This document shows, piece after piece, positions 17,612-25,475 of a stretch of 64,000 nucleotides of DNA (the first letter of the stretch is position 1; the number at the start of each line of letters is the position of its first letter). Source of the stretch: Bacteroidales bacterium (GTDB lineage: Bacteria; Bacteroidota; Bacteroidia; Bacteroidales; UBA932). Below the pieces are notes generated by a model. It made no database searches and was not told the origin of the DNA. It saw only the letters and a program-made list of their open reading frames with translations. Location of the stretch: NCBI GenBank assembly GCA_017509755.1, contig JAFWOY010000033.1:1-64000 (forward strand), given 5' to 3'. The position numbers and the translations under genes are program-made.

Positions 17612-19649
17612 GGATATATTTTTCCTTGAGTTTGAGTGCGATGGTTTGTGTGCGGATGGAGTCGCCGGCGGCTGGTACTTGGGCGGCCACGACGCCATGT
17701 CCTTCAAAATTGACCCGATAGCCTGCTTTTTCCAGCAGGGCGATGGCTTCGCGCAGGCCCATGCCTGTCACGTCGGGGACTACGCCGCGCTGCAGGTCTT
17801 CACGGGCCTGGAGTTGTTTGTAACTGTCGGCTTCGGGGAGTGAACCCGTCCGGGGGAGCGGCTCCTGCCAGTCGATGGAGGATGCGTAGATCTGCTCGGC
17901 AACCTGCCGGAAGACCGGTCCGCACCAGGTGGCGCCGTAGAAGTTGCCGAAGGTCGGTTCGGAATAGACGACGGCGATCATCGAGTATTTCGGCGCATCC
18001 GAAGGGAAGAAGCCGACAAAGGTTGCCTGGTGCATCTTGTGGCCGGCGGCATCCTGGTACTTGCCGTTGTGGGGGAATACGATACGGGCCGTACCCGTCT
18101 TGCCGGCCACGCCGACCGGGCAGCCCTTGAACACGCGATAGCCTGTACCACCTTCCGATTCCACGACGCCGCGCATGGCTTTCCAGACCTCGTGGGCCGT
18201 TTCCGGGCTGCAGACCGTACCGAGCGTCTCCGGCTTGAATTCCTGGATGATCGTGCCCTCTTTCTGGTAGTTCCGCACCAGATGCGGGCGCATCATCACG
18301 CCTTCGTTGGCGATGGCATTGTAGAAATTGAGCGTATGGAGCGGCGTGATCTCGACGGTGTAGCCCATCGCGATCTGCGGCAGGTCTTTCATGTTCCAGG
18401 CGGCGCGCCCTGTATTCTGATCCGGATCCTTGACATTGGCGGAGGCCATGCCCTTGAGTTCGAAGGGGAAGTCCTTGGTGATACGCCGTTCGTTCGTGAG
18501 TTTGTCGAGGAATTCCTTCGGCTTGTCGCCGTAGTAGCGGACAGCCAGCATACGGAAGACATTGTTGGACGAGATCTCGTAGCCCCGCTTCACCGAGATG
18601 GTGCTGTACCGGTCGAGGTAATGGTCCACGAAAGGCTGCCCTCCGCCGTAGTTCCAGGTTACGACGGCCTTGATCTCGGTATCCAGCGTCACTTTCTTGT
18701 CCTCCAGCAGGGTGGTCAGGGTGGCTCCCTTGAATACGGAACCGGGTTCGCCCTTACGGCCGATGGCGTAATTGTAGGTCTCGTCGAAACCGCCTTTGCC
18801 ATCCTTTTCCAGATTGACCATCGCCTTGATCTCGCCGGTGGCGACTTCCATCACCACGACGGTTCCTGCATGGACCTCGTTGGTTTTGCTCAAAACGCTG
18901 ATCAAGGCGTTCTGCGCCATGTCCTGCATGTCGATGTCGAGCGTGAGCTGGACATCCAGGCCGTCGATGGGCTGGATGGTTTCCTTGTCGGTGTCCACAA
19001 TCCAGTTGCGGCCTTCCGTCAGGCGCATCGGCCGCAGGCCGTCGGTGCCGCGCAGGATGGTGTCGCAGCTGCCCTCGATGCCGATGGTCGGGATTTCGCT
19101 CTGGTCCTTGATGTAACCGAGCGTACGGAAGCCGAGACGGCCGTAGGGATAGGTGCGATGATCGACTTTGACTTCATCGCGGCCGCCCCGGGCCCGGCCT
19201 TCCCGCAGGATAGGGAAGGAGGAGACTTCCTTCATCTCCTGGTAGGTGAGCAGTTTCCGGTTGAGGAACATATAGCGGCGGCCGCCGCCGAGTCCTTCCT
19301 TGCGGCGGTCGACGATCTCTTTCTTGTATTGGGCGGCCTTCTTGTCCTTGTAGAAATTGGCCAGGCAGATGGCCAGCGAATCGATGCCCTGCGCAAAGAC
19401 GGAGGAATCCGGCTGGACGCAGTCCATGCCCATCCGGTATTCCGGGATGGAGAAGGCCAGGTACCGTCCGTCATCAGCCAGGATACTGCCGCGGGTGCAG
19501 GGGAGGACATCTTCCCGCACCGTCTTGGCGGTATAGCTGCGTCCCGGTTTGTGGATGAATTGCAGGTTGACGATCTGCCCGATCGCCAGCAGCGCCAGCA
19601 GCACGAAGCCCAGATAGAAGATGCCGACTTTTCTGATGTTTACCTGCAT
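17598..19649 (-). CDS. ftsI: septal penicillin-binding protein FtsI (class B PBP) with PASTA domain
   Basis: A 683-residue class B penicillin-binding protein: one N-terminal membrane helix, a dimerisation domain with GSILADDGRYLA and RTYPYGRLG, a transpeptidase domain, and a single C-terminal PASTA domain (about residues 615-675, VVPDVTGMGLREAIALLE). The catalytic triad motifs are SVFK, SSN and KTGTAR. It cross-links septal peptidoglycan together with FtsW. It lies 5 bp after ftsL. Confidence 0.96.
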   Translation of the reverse strand: MQVNIRKVGIFYLGFVLLALLAIGQIVNLQFIHKPGRSYTAKTVREDVLPCTRGSILADDGRYLAFSIPEYRMGMDCVQPDSSVFAQGIDSLAICLANFYKDKKAAQYKKEIVDRRKEGLGGGRRYMFLNRKLLTYQEMKEVSSFPILREGRARGGRDEVKVDHRTYPYGRLGFRTLGYIKDQSEIPTIGIEGSCDTILRGTDGLRPMRLTEGRNWIVDTDKETIQPIDGLDVQLTLDIDMQDMAQNALISVLSKTNEVHAGTVVVMEVATGEIKAMVNLEKDGKGGFDETYNYAIGRKGEPGSVFKGATLTTLLEDKKVTLDTEIKAVVTWNYGGGQPFVDHYLDRYSTISVKRGYEISSNNVFRMLAVRYYGDKPKEFLDKLTNERRITKDFPFELKGMASANVKDPDQNTGRAAWNMKDLPQIAMGYTVEITPLHTLNFYNAIANEGVMMRPHLVRNYQKEGTIIQEFKPETLGTVCSPETAHEVWKAMRGVVESEGGTGYRVFKGCPVGVAGKTGTARIVFPHNGKYQDAAGHKMHQATFVGFFPSDAPKYSMIAVVYSEPTFGNFYGATWCGPVFRQVAEQIYASSIDWQEPLPRTGSLPEADSYKQLQAREDLQRGVVPDVTGMGLREAIALLEKAGYRVNFEGHGVVAAQVPAAGDSIRTQTIALKLKEKYIHDPQ

Positions 19650-19654
19650 GCCGT

Positions 19655-19993
19655 TTATTTGTCAAGGACGATCCGCTGGGGCGGATTCCCGGGTGCGTGG
19701 AGTTTCGAGTCGTTTGCTTTCAGCATCCGGTCGATCTTGGTGCGGTTGTTCATGCCCACCAGGTCGAGCGTACGCTGCTGGTAGCTGATGCGCAGTTCCT
19801 GCAACTCGCGCTCATTCTTCTGCACCTTGACCAGGCTCTGCTCCACGAGCAGGCTCCAGGCGATGGTGACGCAGAGAATGGCGAAGATGTAGAAGATGAA
19901 ACCGAGCTGGCGGTCCACACCCCACTGGATCAGCTTGTCCCCGCTCAGGTAGCTGATCAGTTTGTCCACAATGTCCTTGATTTTACCGCTCAT
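19655..19993 (-). CDS. ftsL: FtsL-like cell division protein
   Basis: A 112-residue bitopic protein: a short cytoplasmic N-terminus, one membrane segment (about residues 30-50, FIFYIFAILCVTIAWSLL), then a periplasmic helix rich in Glu, Gln, Arg and Leu with coiled-coil character. Sequence identity with FtsL is low, as is usual; the call relies on topology, size and location between rsmH and ftsI. FtsL bridges FtsQ/DivIC-type proteins and FtsW-FtsI. Confidence 0.85.
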   Translation of the reverse strand: MSGKIKDIVDKLISYLSGDKLIQWGVDRQLGFIFYIFAILCVTIAWSLLVEQSLVKVQKNERELQELRISYQQRTLDLVGMNNRTKIDRMLKANDSKLHAPGNPPQRIVLDK

Positions 19994-20000
19994 GTCCGTT

Positions 20001-20870
20001 TCATTGCTTTCCGGCGACCCTCAGTTTCGCGCTGCGCGCGCGCGTGTTTACAGCAATTTCTTCCTCTGCGGGAAGAATCGGCTTCTTGGTCACGCGCTGC
20101 AGCAGCCCTTGCTGGCAGCCCTCGCGGATTGCATTCTTGACGATGCGGTCCTCCAAAGAATGGTATGTTATGATGGCCAGCCGTCCTCCTTGCCCGAGGA
20201 TGCGGATCGCCCCTTTCATAAACCCCTCCAGGGAAGTCATCTCGCCATTGACTTCAATCCGAAGAGCCTGGTATACTTTAGCCAAATATTTATGCTCCAA
20301 AAATTTAGGCAGAACAGGTGCTATCGCTCTGCCTAAATCGTCCGTGGTCTCCAACGGGCTTCTTTCCCGGCTCGAAACAATCAGTTCCGCAAGCCGCCTG
20401 CTTCCCTCCACCTCGCCGTAAAGTCTGAAGATCCGTTCCAGATCCTCCCCACTATAACTATTTACTATATCCGCAGCGCTAAGCCCTGCGCGTACGTTCA
20501 TCCGCATGTCCAGCGGCGCATTTTCGAAACGGAAGGAGAAACCCCGGTTCTCCGTATCGAACTGGTGGGATGAAACCCCCAGGTCCGCCAGGATGCCGTC
20601 CACGGCCTGGTAACCGTGATAACGGACGAAATTGTGCACGAACCGGAAATCTCCGTGCACGACAGTCAGCCGGCTGTCTTCGGGTGCATTGGCCAGGGCT
20701 TCTTCGTCTTTGTCGAAGACGATCAGCCGGCCTTCCGGCCCGAGGCGGTTCAGGATCTCCCGACTATGACCGCCACCGCCGAACGTCGCGTCCACATAGA
20801 CGCCGTCCTGGCGGATCAAAAGCGCTGCGATGCTCTCTTGGAGCAGGACAGGCGTGTGATAAGCAGACAT
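20001..20870 (-). CDS. rsmH: 16S rRNA m4C1402 methyltransferase RsmH
   Basis: The 289-residue SAM-dependent enzyme N4-methylates C1402 of 16S rRNA. YVDATFGGGGHSREIL is the SAM-binding motif; GILADLGVSSHQFD and the C-terminal ITYHSLEDRIVKN are RsmH hallmarks. It is the second gene of the dcw cluster, 18 bp after mraZ. Confidence 0.97.
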   Translation of the reverse strand: MSAYHTPVLLQESIAALLIRQDGVYVDATFGGGGHSREILNRLGPEGRLIVFDKDEEALANAPEDSRLTVVHGDFRFVHNFVRYHGYQAVDGILADLGVSSHQFDTENRGFSFRFENAPLDMRMNVRAGLSAADIVNSYSGEDLERIFRLYGEVEGSRRLAELIVSSRERSPLETTDDLGRAIAPVLPKFLEHKYLAKVYQALRIEVNGEMTSLEGFMKGAIRILGQGGRLAIITYHSLEDRIVKNAIREGCQQGLLQRVTKKPILPAEEEIAVNTRARSAKLRVAGKQ

Positions 20871-20888
20871 AGACGGATCCTCCAGCCG

Positions 20889-21335
20889 CTAACCGAGAAT
20901 CTTTTCTGCCAGAGCGACGAAGTCTTCGCTCTTCATCGCCTTGGCTTCATACTTCTCTTTGTCCCAGATCTCGATCAAGTGGTTGTTGCCGGCGAAGACG
21001 ACTTCCTTCGTGATGCCGACCCGGTCGAGCATCTCCTTGGGAATCATCATCCGTCCAAGCTTGCTGTCAGGCTCTACGTCCGCAGTGCCTCTCATATACT
21101 CCCGCCAGAAGGCTGCATGTTCCGGATTGAAAAAGTTCAAACGGCTTCTCACAGCTTCCGAATCCTTCTCCCACTCATCGTAGGCGTACATTTCGAGGCA
21201 CTCTGCGAAGAGAGACTTTTTGACTACGAAGCGAAGGCTGGCACCCTCGCCCATACTGGATTTGAAGGCGGCCGGGAAGATCAATCTTCCCTTGTCGTCG
21301 ACCTTAGCCTTGTAGCATCCGATAAACTTTGCCAT
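20889..21335 (-). CDS. mraZ: transcriptional regulator MraZ
   Basis: A 148-residue protein with two SpoVT-AbrB-like MraZ domains; DDKGRLIFPAAFK near the N-terminus and SKLGRMMIPKEML in the second half mark the two repeats. MraZ forms ring-shaped oligomers and, in several bacteria, represses its own dcw promoter by binding short direct repeats. The ATG at 21335 is used in place of an adjacent upstream TTG. It is the first gene of the dcw cluster, with its own promoter and phased repeats upstream. Confidence 0.95.
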   Translation of the reverse strand: MAKFIGCYKAKVDDKGRLIFPAAFKSSMGEGASLRFVVKKSLFAECLEMYAYDEWEKDSEAVRSRLNFFNPEHAAFWREYMRGTADVEPDSKLGRMMIPKEMLDRVGITKEVVFAGNNHLIEIWDKEKYEAKAMKSEDFVALAEKILG

Positions 21336-21367
21336 CAAATCCTATATGCGTTTAGTGATGTGTAGGG

Positions 21368-21375
21368 CAAAGGTA
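21368..21375 (-). promoter_or_regulatory. dcw/mraZ promoter -7 element
   Basis: TACCTTTG on the minus strand fits TAnnTTTG, followed by C. A -33-like TTTG is at 21398-21401, 22 nt upstream. The ATG is 32 nt downstream. Confidence 0.7.
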
Positions 21376-21378
21376 AAG

Positions 21379-21431
21379 AAAATTTTCCACTTTCTTACAA
21401 ATATTTCCAAAATTTTCCACATATTTTCCCC
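21379..21431 (-). promoter_or_regulatory. phased direct repeats at the mraZ promoter; candidate MraZ operator
   Basis: On the minus strand the motif GGAAA(A) recurs; in plus-strand terms TTCC ends at 21388, 21408, 21418 and 21429, spaced 20, 10 and 11 bp. The longer unit AAAATTTTCCAC is perfect at 21379-21390 and 21409-21420, exactly 30 bp apart. The repeats cover the -33 box and upstream DNA of the mraZ promoter. E. coli MraZ is known to bind TGGGN repeats separated by 5 nt, a 10-bp period; the match in period here makes autoregulation likely. Confidence 0.6.
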
Positions 21432-21457
21432 AAAACTAAACAGGCACGAGCATAAAC

Positions 21458-21583
21458 GTTCCGAAGGCCATATCCTTTGAAGACCGTCGCGCTCCGCGCG
21501 ACCCCTCCCACCGCTTCGCGGCGGGCCCCTCCCTCTAATAGCCGAGGGTGGCTAAGGTCTTCAAAGGATATGGCCTTCGGAAC
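21458..21583. repeat. structured inverted-repeat element, copy 2
   Basis: A perfect 28-bp inverted repeat (arms 21458-21485 and 21556-21583) encloses a 67-nt core (21486-21552) that is the reverse complement of the core in copy 1. Fifty contiguous bases and a further 12-base block are identical to copy 1; only the 5-7 nt between them and the core-flanking triplet differ. The arms share no sequence with those of copy 1. It lies between the S51-ATP-grasp gene and mraZ. A small hairpin, GGAGTC-CA-GACTCC, follows at 21593-21606. Confidence 0.9.
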
Positions 21584-21623
21584 TGGAGTACTGGAGTCCA
21601 GACTCCGACGGACAACGACAGAT

Positions 21624-23543
21624 TTATTCCGTAATGAAGCGGAAGAAGGGCTCGATTTCTTCTTGGAAGGAGAAACGGGCGATGTAGGCGTAGTCGCTCA
21701 GCGCGTCAGCCAGAACGGCGGGAACGCGTTCACACAGGCAGAGGGCGGAGCCGTACTTGTTCAGGATTTCCTGATGGGTATGGGCATAGTTGCGGTTGTC
21801 CCGGCGGCTGGCGTAGGCGCAGAAATACTGTTCCCCGAAACCTTTGCGGCGCTCACCGAAAGCCACCATGTCGGCCCAGATCTGATAGACGTCCGTCGAG
21901 TGGGCGAAGTTCATCATGTCAGGCGTGTAGCCACCCGGCGGCCGCATGTTCACTTCGAGTCCGACGTAGTCGCCTTTGCGGCCCAGCCCTTCCCGGTCGC
22001 GGTCCAGCTGGAAGAATTCCAGATGGACGAACCGGCTGCCGATTCCGAAAGCCCGGACCGTGCGCCGGCCGATTTCCGCCAGTTTCTCCGGCACAGTCTT
22101 ATTCACCCAGTAGCAGGCTTCCAGGTTGCCATGCACGATATCCATCACCGGGGTGGGGAATACCGAATTGTTTTCGAAAACAGGCTCCATGCGGTCGTTG
22201 AAGATCGCATCGTAGCTGACCAGCAGGCCCGTGATGAACTCTTCAAACACAAAGAGGCCGTAGTTGGAATGGTTGTCGAACCAAGCCTCCAGTTCGGCTT
22301 CATTGCAGAGTTTGAACGTTCCGCTGGCGCCGACACCGTTGTCGGGCTTCGCGATGACGGGATAGCCGGTCATCGCAGCGAAAGCCCGGACAGCTTCACG
22401 GCCTTCCACGCCCTTGATCTGCCGGGCCGTCGGGATACCGCCCGCCGCATAGTACTTTTTCATTTCCGACTTGTTCTTGACAGCCGCGATCCGATCGTTG
22501 TGCAGGCCGCTGGCTACGTTGAAGTCGGTGCGGAGCCGCGCATCCTGCTCCAGCCAATATTCGTTGTTCGATTCAATCCAGTCGATCCGGCCGTATTTGT
22601 GGGCGAACCACGCCACGGCGCGATAGACTTCGTCATAATCCTCCAGATTGTTCACCTTATAATAATCAGTAAGGCAAGCTTGCAGTTCCCAGGGCAGGTT
22701 CTCATAGTTCGTGTCGGCAATGCCCAGCACATTGAGGCCGTTGTTGCGGGCCCCGGCACAGAAGTGCCAGTAGTTCTGCGGGAAATGGGGGGAAATGAAT
22801 ACCAGGTTCATAAACGTATAGCATTTGTTTTCTTCAGAAACGAGGCGCATGGCGCCGTTGGTCAGTTCCCAGGCTTTGCCCCGGAGCTGGCTGCGGCCAT
22901 CCTTGACCAGCACGTAGCCGCCGTCGGGAAAAGTGTAGAAACGATGATTCCAGCTGTCGGGCAGGGCCACATCCTCGATCAGCCGCCGTCCGGCCAGCAC
23001 GCAGTCGCGTACCTGTTCCCAATGCGGGATAAGCTGGATGTCGGTCAGGCCCAGTCCGGGAAGCCAGCGGCGGTAGGCAGGATCTGTCATTTCTTCCGGG
23101 AATTCGGGATGGGCATATACCCGGGAAGCACAGTTCATCGAGCCGGCGCTGCACCCCATCACCACACCGTGAAAGTCCTGCAGGAGCGCCTTGAGCCCGA
23201 TTTCATGCAGGAAACGGTTCTGGGTGGGCACATGTCCGCCACAGAGGATCAGCCAGTCGGCCTTCCGGACCAGTTCGGCAGCCCGGTCCGCGTTGCGCCT
23301 GTCCAGCATGGTAATGGAACCCGTTTCGATGCCTGAACGGTGGATGCAGAGGCTCATCCCTTTTTTGACGGACTCGGTGAATCCCCGGTCGTCCGGCGCT
23401 GCACTCACCAGGAGCACGCGCGGCTTGCGTCGTCCGCCCGTCGCTTCTGCCAGGGCCGCACGGACTTCCGCCAGAAAACCATTGTCTTCCGTAAAATGGT
23501 CTTCCCCGTAGCGTGTCGGGCTGCCTGTCAGAAAGAGTGTCAT
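21624..23543 (-). CDS. fusion of S51-family peptidase-like domain and ATP-grasp ligase
   Basis: A 639-residue two-domain protein. Residues 1-240 resemble S51 peptidases (PepE/cyanophycinase): GG at 102-103, the nucleophile elbow GCSAGS with S132, and PHW with H174. From residue 245 (MNLVFISPHFP...) it resembles a stand-alone Bacteroidota ATP-grasp protein, with the ATP site around VIAKPDNGVGASGT and metal-binding EVNMRPPGG. The two parts are continuous in one frame with no stop. The ATG at 23543 overlaps the methyltransferase stop as ATGA. Substrates are unknown; the pairing recalls a peptide-forming ligase and a peptide-cleaving partner, but function is inference. Confidence 0.8.
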   Translation of the reverse strand: MTLFLTGSPTRYGEDHFTEDNGFLAEVRAALAEATGGRRKPRVLLVSAAPDDRGFTESVKKGMSLCIHRSGIETGSITMLDRRNADRAAELVRKADWLILCGGHVPTQNRFLHEIGLKALLQDFHGVVMGCSAGSMNCASRVYAHPEFPEEMTDPAYRRWLPGLGLTDIQLIPHWEQVRDCVLAGRRLIEDVALPDSWNHRFYTFPDGGYVLVKDGRSQLRGKAWELTNGAMRLVSEENKCYTFMNLVFISPHFPQNYWHFCAGARNNGLNVLGIADTNYENLPWELQACLTDYYKVNNLEDYDEVYRAVAWFAHKYGRIDWIESNNEYWLEQDARLRTDFNVASGLHNDRIAAVKNKSEMKKYYAAGGIPTARQIKGVEGREAVRAFAAMTGYPVIAKPDNGVGASGTFKLCNEAELEAWFDNHSNYGLFVFEEFITGLLVSYDAIFNDRMEPVFENNSVFPTPVMDIVHGNLEACYWVNKTVPEKLAEIGRRTVRAFGIGSRFVHLEFFQLDRDREGLGRKGDYVGLEVNMRPPGGYTPDMMNFAHSTDVYQIWADMVAFGERRKGFGEQYFCAYASRRDNRNYAHTHQEILNKYGSALCLCERVPAVLADALSDYAYIARFSFQEEIEPFFRFITE

Positions 23544-24193
23544 GGGTCCGAAGGGCAACTGCCTATTTTTTTCCGGATGATGTGCAGGCCGTCGCGCAAA
23601 GGCAGAATATAATTCTCCACCCGGTCGTCGCCGGCTACCAAGTCGTTGAAAGCCAGGATTCCGGTGGTCTGCTGGTCGCGTGGCGGCGTATCCGTGGAGA
23701 CCTTCCCGTCCCAAAGCACGTTGTCGGCCACGATGTAGCCGCCCGGCCGGACCAGGTCGAACACGGACTGGTAATAGGCGACATATTCCCGCTTGTTCCC
23801 GTCGATATAGACCAGGTCGTAGGTCTCATCGACCATCGGCAGGATGTCGAGCGCATCGCCGATTACCAGCCGGACCCGGTCTGCTACGCCGGCCCGGTCC
23901 AGACCTTCCCGGATCAATGCCTCCATCTCGTCGTTGATCTCGATAGTGTCGAGCCGGCCGCCTTCCGGCAGGGCCCCGGCCATCCAGATGGCGGAATAGC
24001 CGCTGAACGTGCCGATCTCCAGGACGCGCCGCGGTTGCAGCAGACGTACGAACTGGCGCAACAAAGCGCCGACAGCCGGGCCGCAGAGCTGGCGGCCATG
24101 GCTTGTCCGCTGCCAGGAAGCGCGTTCCACCCAGTCGAGTGCCGCGCCTTGCGGGCTCGAATTCTCCCGGATATAGCGTTCCAGCAAATCCAT
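23540..24193 (-). CDS. SAM-dependent O-methyltransferase (class I, catechol-OMT-like)
   Basis: A 217-residue protein of the O-methyltransferase family 3. SAM-binding motif VLEIGTFSGYSAIWMA, acidic IEINDEMEAL, and DLVYIDGNKREY with the metal-ligand aspartate are all present, followed by ADNVLWDGKV. Such enzymes methylate catechol-like or related hydroxyls; in Bacteroidota the substrate is unknown. The ATG at 24193 follows the M16 peptidase stop by one base and is preferred over an open 29-codon extension. Its stop overlaps the next gene. Confidence 0.9.
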   Translation of the reverse strand: MDLLERYIRENSSPQGAALDWVERASWQRTSHGRQLCGPAVGALLRQFVRLLQPRRVLEIGTFSGYSAIWMAGALPEGGRLDTIEINDEMEALIREGLDRAGVADRVRLVIGDALDILPMVDETYDLVYIDGNKREYVAYYQSVFDLVRPGGYIVADNVLWDGKVSTDTPPRDQQTTGILAFNDLVAGDDRVENYILPLRDGLHIIRKKIGSCPSDP

Positions 24194-24194
24194 C

Positions 24195-25436
24195 TTATTT
24201 GAATATGAGAGTGGACAGACGTTCCTCGGCCAGTACCTCAGCTGCCACACGCTGCAAGCTTTGGGGCGTGATGGCTTCAATCCGGCGGCGGACCTCCTCG
24301 TCGGGCATTACATTGCCGAACACAAGCATGCTTTTGGCCATGGCCAGGGCTTGAGCCTCGCCGTTGTCGGACGACACGGCCAGTTGGCCGAGCAACTGCT
24401 TGCGGGCGGCGCGGAGCGCACTGTCGCGCAGCGGTTTGTCGCGGAGCGCCGCCAGCTCTTCGTGGACGAGTGCGATGCAACGCTCCAGGTTCGGTTTCTC
24501 ACAGCCGAAATAGATCATCAGCGAGCCGTTGTCGGAGAACTGGGTGTAAGAGGCATCGATGGCATAGACCAGCGCATTCTTTTCCCGCAGTTTCTGGTTC
24601 AGCCGCGAGTTGGAACTGGGGCCGCCGAGCAGGTTGGCCAGCAGGATCATTTCCATCCGGCGTTCGTCATAAAAAGAATAGGCCGTCGTGCCGATGATGC
24701 AGTTGACCTGATGATTCTTCTTGGCCACCTCTTTTTCAAAACGGGGCGGCGTGGGCAGTTGAACCGGCGCGGTGGGCCGGGCAGGAAGGCCGGACGGCAC
24801 ATACGAAGCGGGGATATATTTTTCAGCCGCCTGCCGGGCGATCTTTTCAGCCCGCTGCGGCGTCAGGTTGCCCACGATCGCGATGCACAGGTTTTCCGGG
24901 CGGAAATTGGCCCGGACATACGCCTGCAAGGCGGCCGAATCGATCTTTTTCAGGCTTTTGGTCGTGCCGAGGATGGAACGGGAGAGCGGACTGGGCTCGA
25001 AGAGCAGCCGCTCGAACTCCTCGAAGATGCACTCCGACGGTGAATCCTTGTACATATTGATCTCGTCGATGACCACGCAGCGTTCCTTGTCCAATTCCTT
25101 TTGGGGGAACGTGGAAGTGAAGGCCAGCTCAAAGAGCAGGTCCACGGCCTTGGCGGTATCCTCTTTCAAAACGGTGGAGTAGAGAACCGTTTCTTCCTTG
25201 GCCGTATAGGCGTTGAGCTCCCCGCCGAGCATCTCGAGCCGGTTGCTGATCTGCTGGGGCGAGCGCTTTTGAGTACCTTTGAAGAGCATGTGCTCGGTCA
25301 TGTGGGCGATGCCGCTCAGGGTCTCGGGTTCATTGCGCGTGCCGGAGCGGATGGCCAGGGCCGAGTAGGCTACCTGCGACCGGGAGCGCCGGAAGGCGAA
25401 CTGAAGGCCGCTGGCAAATGTTTTTGTATAAATCAT
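24195..25436 (-). CDS. M16 family zinc metallopeptidase
   Basis: A 413-residue single-unit M16B peptidase. The inverted zinc motif HMTEH (H45, E48, H49) is intact and the downstream glutamate region (TVLYSTVLKEDTAKAVDL) is present, so this is the catalytic type. No signal peptide is seen, suggesting a cytoplasmic processing enzyme. Two domains of about 200 residues are typical. It is divergent from dnaX; a -7 box (25441-25448) lies only 4 nt before the ATG. Confidence 0.92.
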   Translation of the reverse strand: MIYTKTFASGLQFAFRRSRSQVAYSALAIRSGTRNEPETLSGIAHMTEHMLFKGTQKRSPQQISNRLEMLGGELNAYTAKEETVLYSTVLKEDTAKAVDLLFELAFTSTFPQKELDKERCVVIDEINMYKDSPSECIFEEFERLLFEPSPLSRSILGTTKSLKKIDSAALQAYVRANFRPENLCIAIVGNLTPQRAEKIARQAAEKYIPASYVPSGLPARPTAPVQLPTPPRFEKEVAKKNHQVNCIIGTTAYSFYDERRMEMILLANLLGGPSSNSRLNQKLREKNALVYAIDASYTQFSDNGSLMIYFGCEKPNLERCIALVHEELAALRDKPLRDSALRAARKQLLGQLAVSSDNGEAQALAMAKSMLVFGNVMPDEEVRRRIEAITPQSLQRVAAEVLAEERLSTLIFK

Positions 25437-25440
25437 GCGG

Positions 25441-25448
25441 CAAAAATA
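25441..25448 (-). promoter_or_regulatory. -7 element for the M16 peptidase gene
   Basis: TATTTTTG on the minus strand fits TAnnTTTG and is followed by CCGC and the ATG at 25436. If used, the mRNA has no leader or starts just inside the gene. Confidence 0.5.
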
Positions 25449-25461
25449 GACATTTTATTGT

Positions 25462-25469
25462 TACCTTTG
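25462..25469 (+). promoter_or_regulatory. -7 element for dnaX
   Basis: TACCTTTG is followed by six bases (TAAGCT) and the dnaX ATG at 25476. The DnaX N-terminus starts exactly as in relatives, so the start codon is secure and the mRNA is predicted leaderless. Confidence 0.6.
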
Positions 25470-25475
25470 TAAGCT

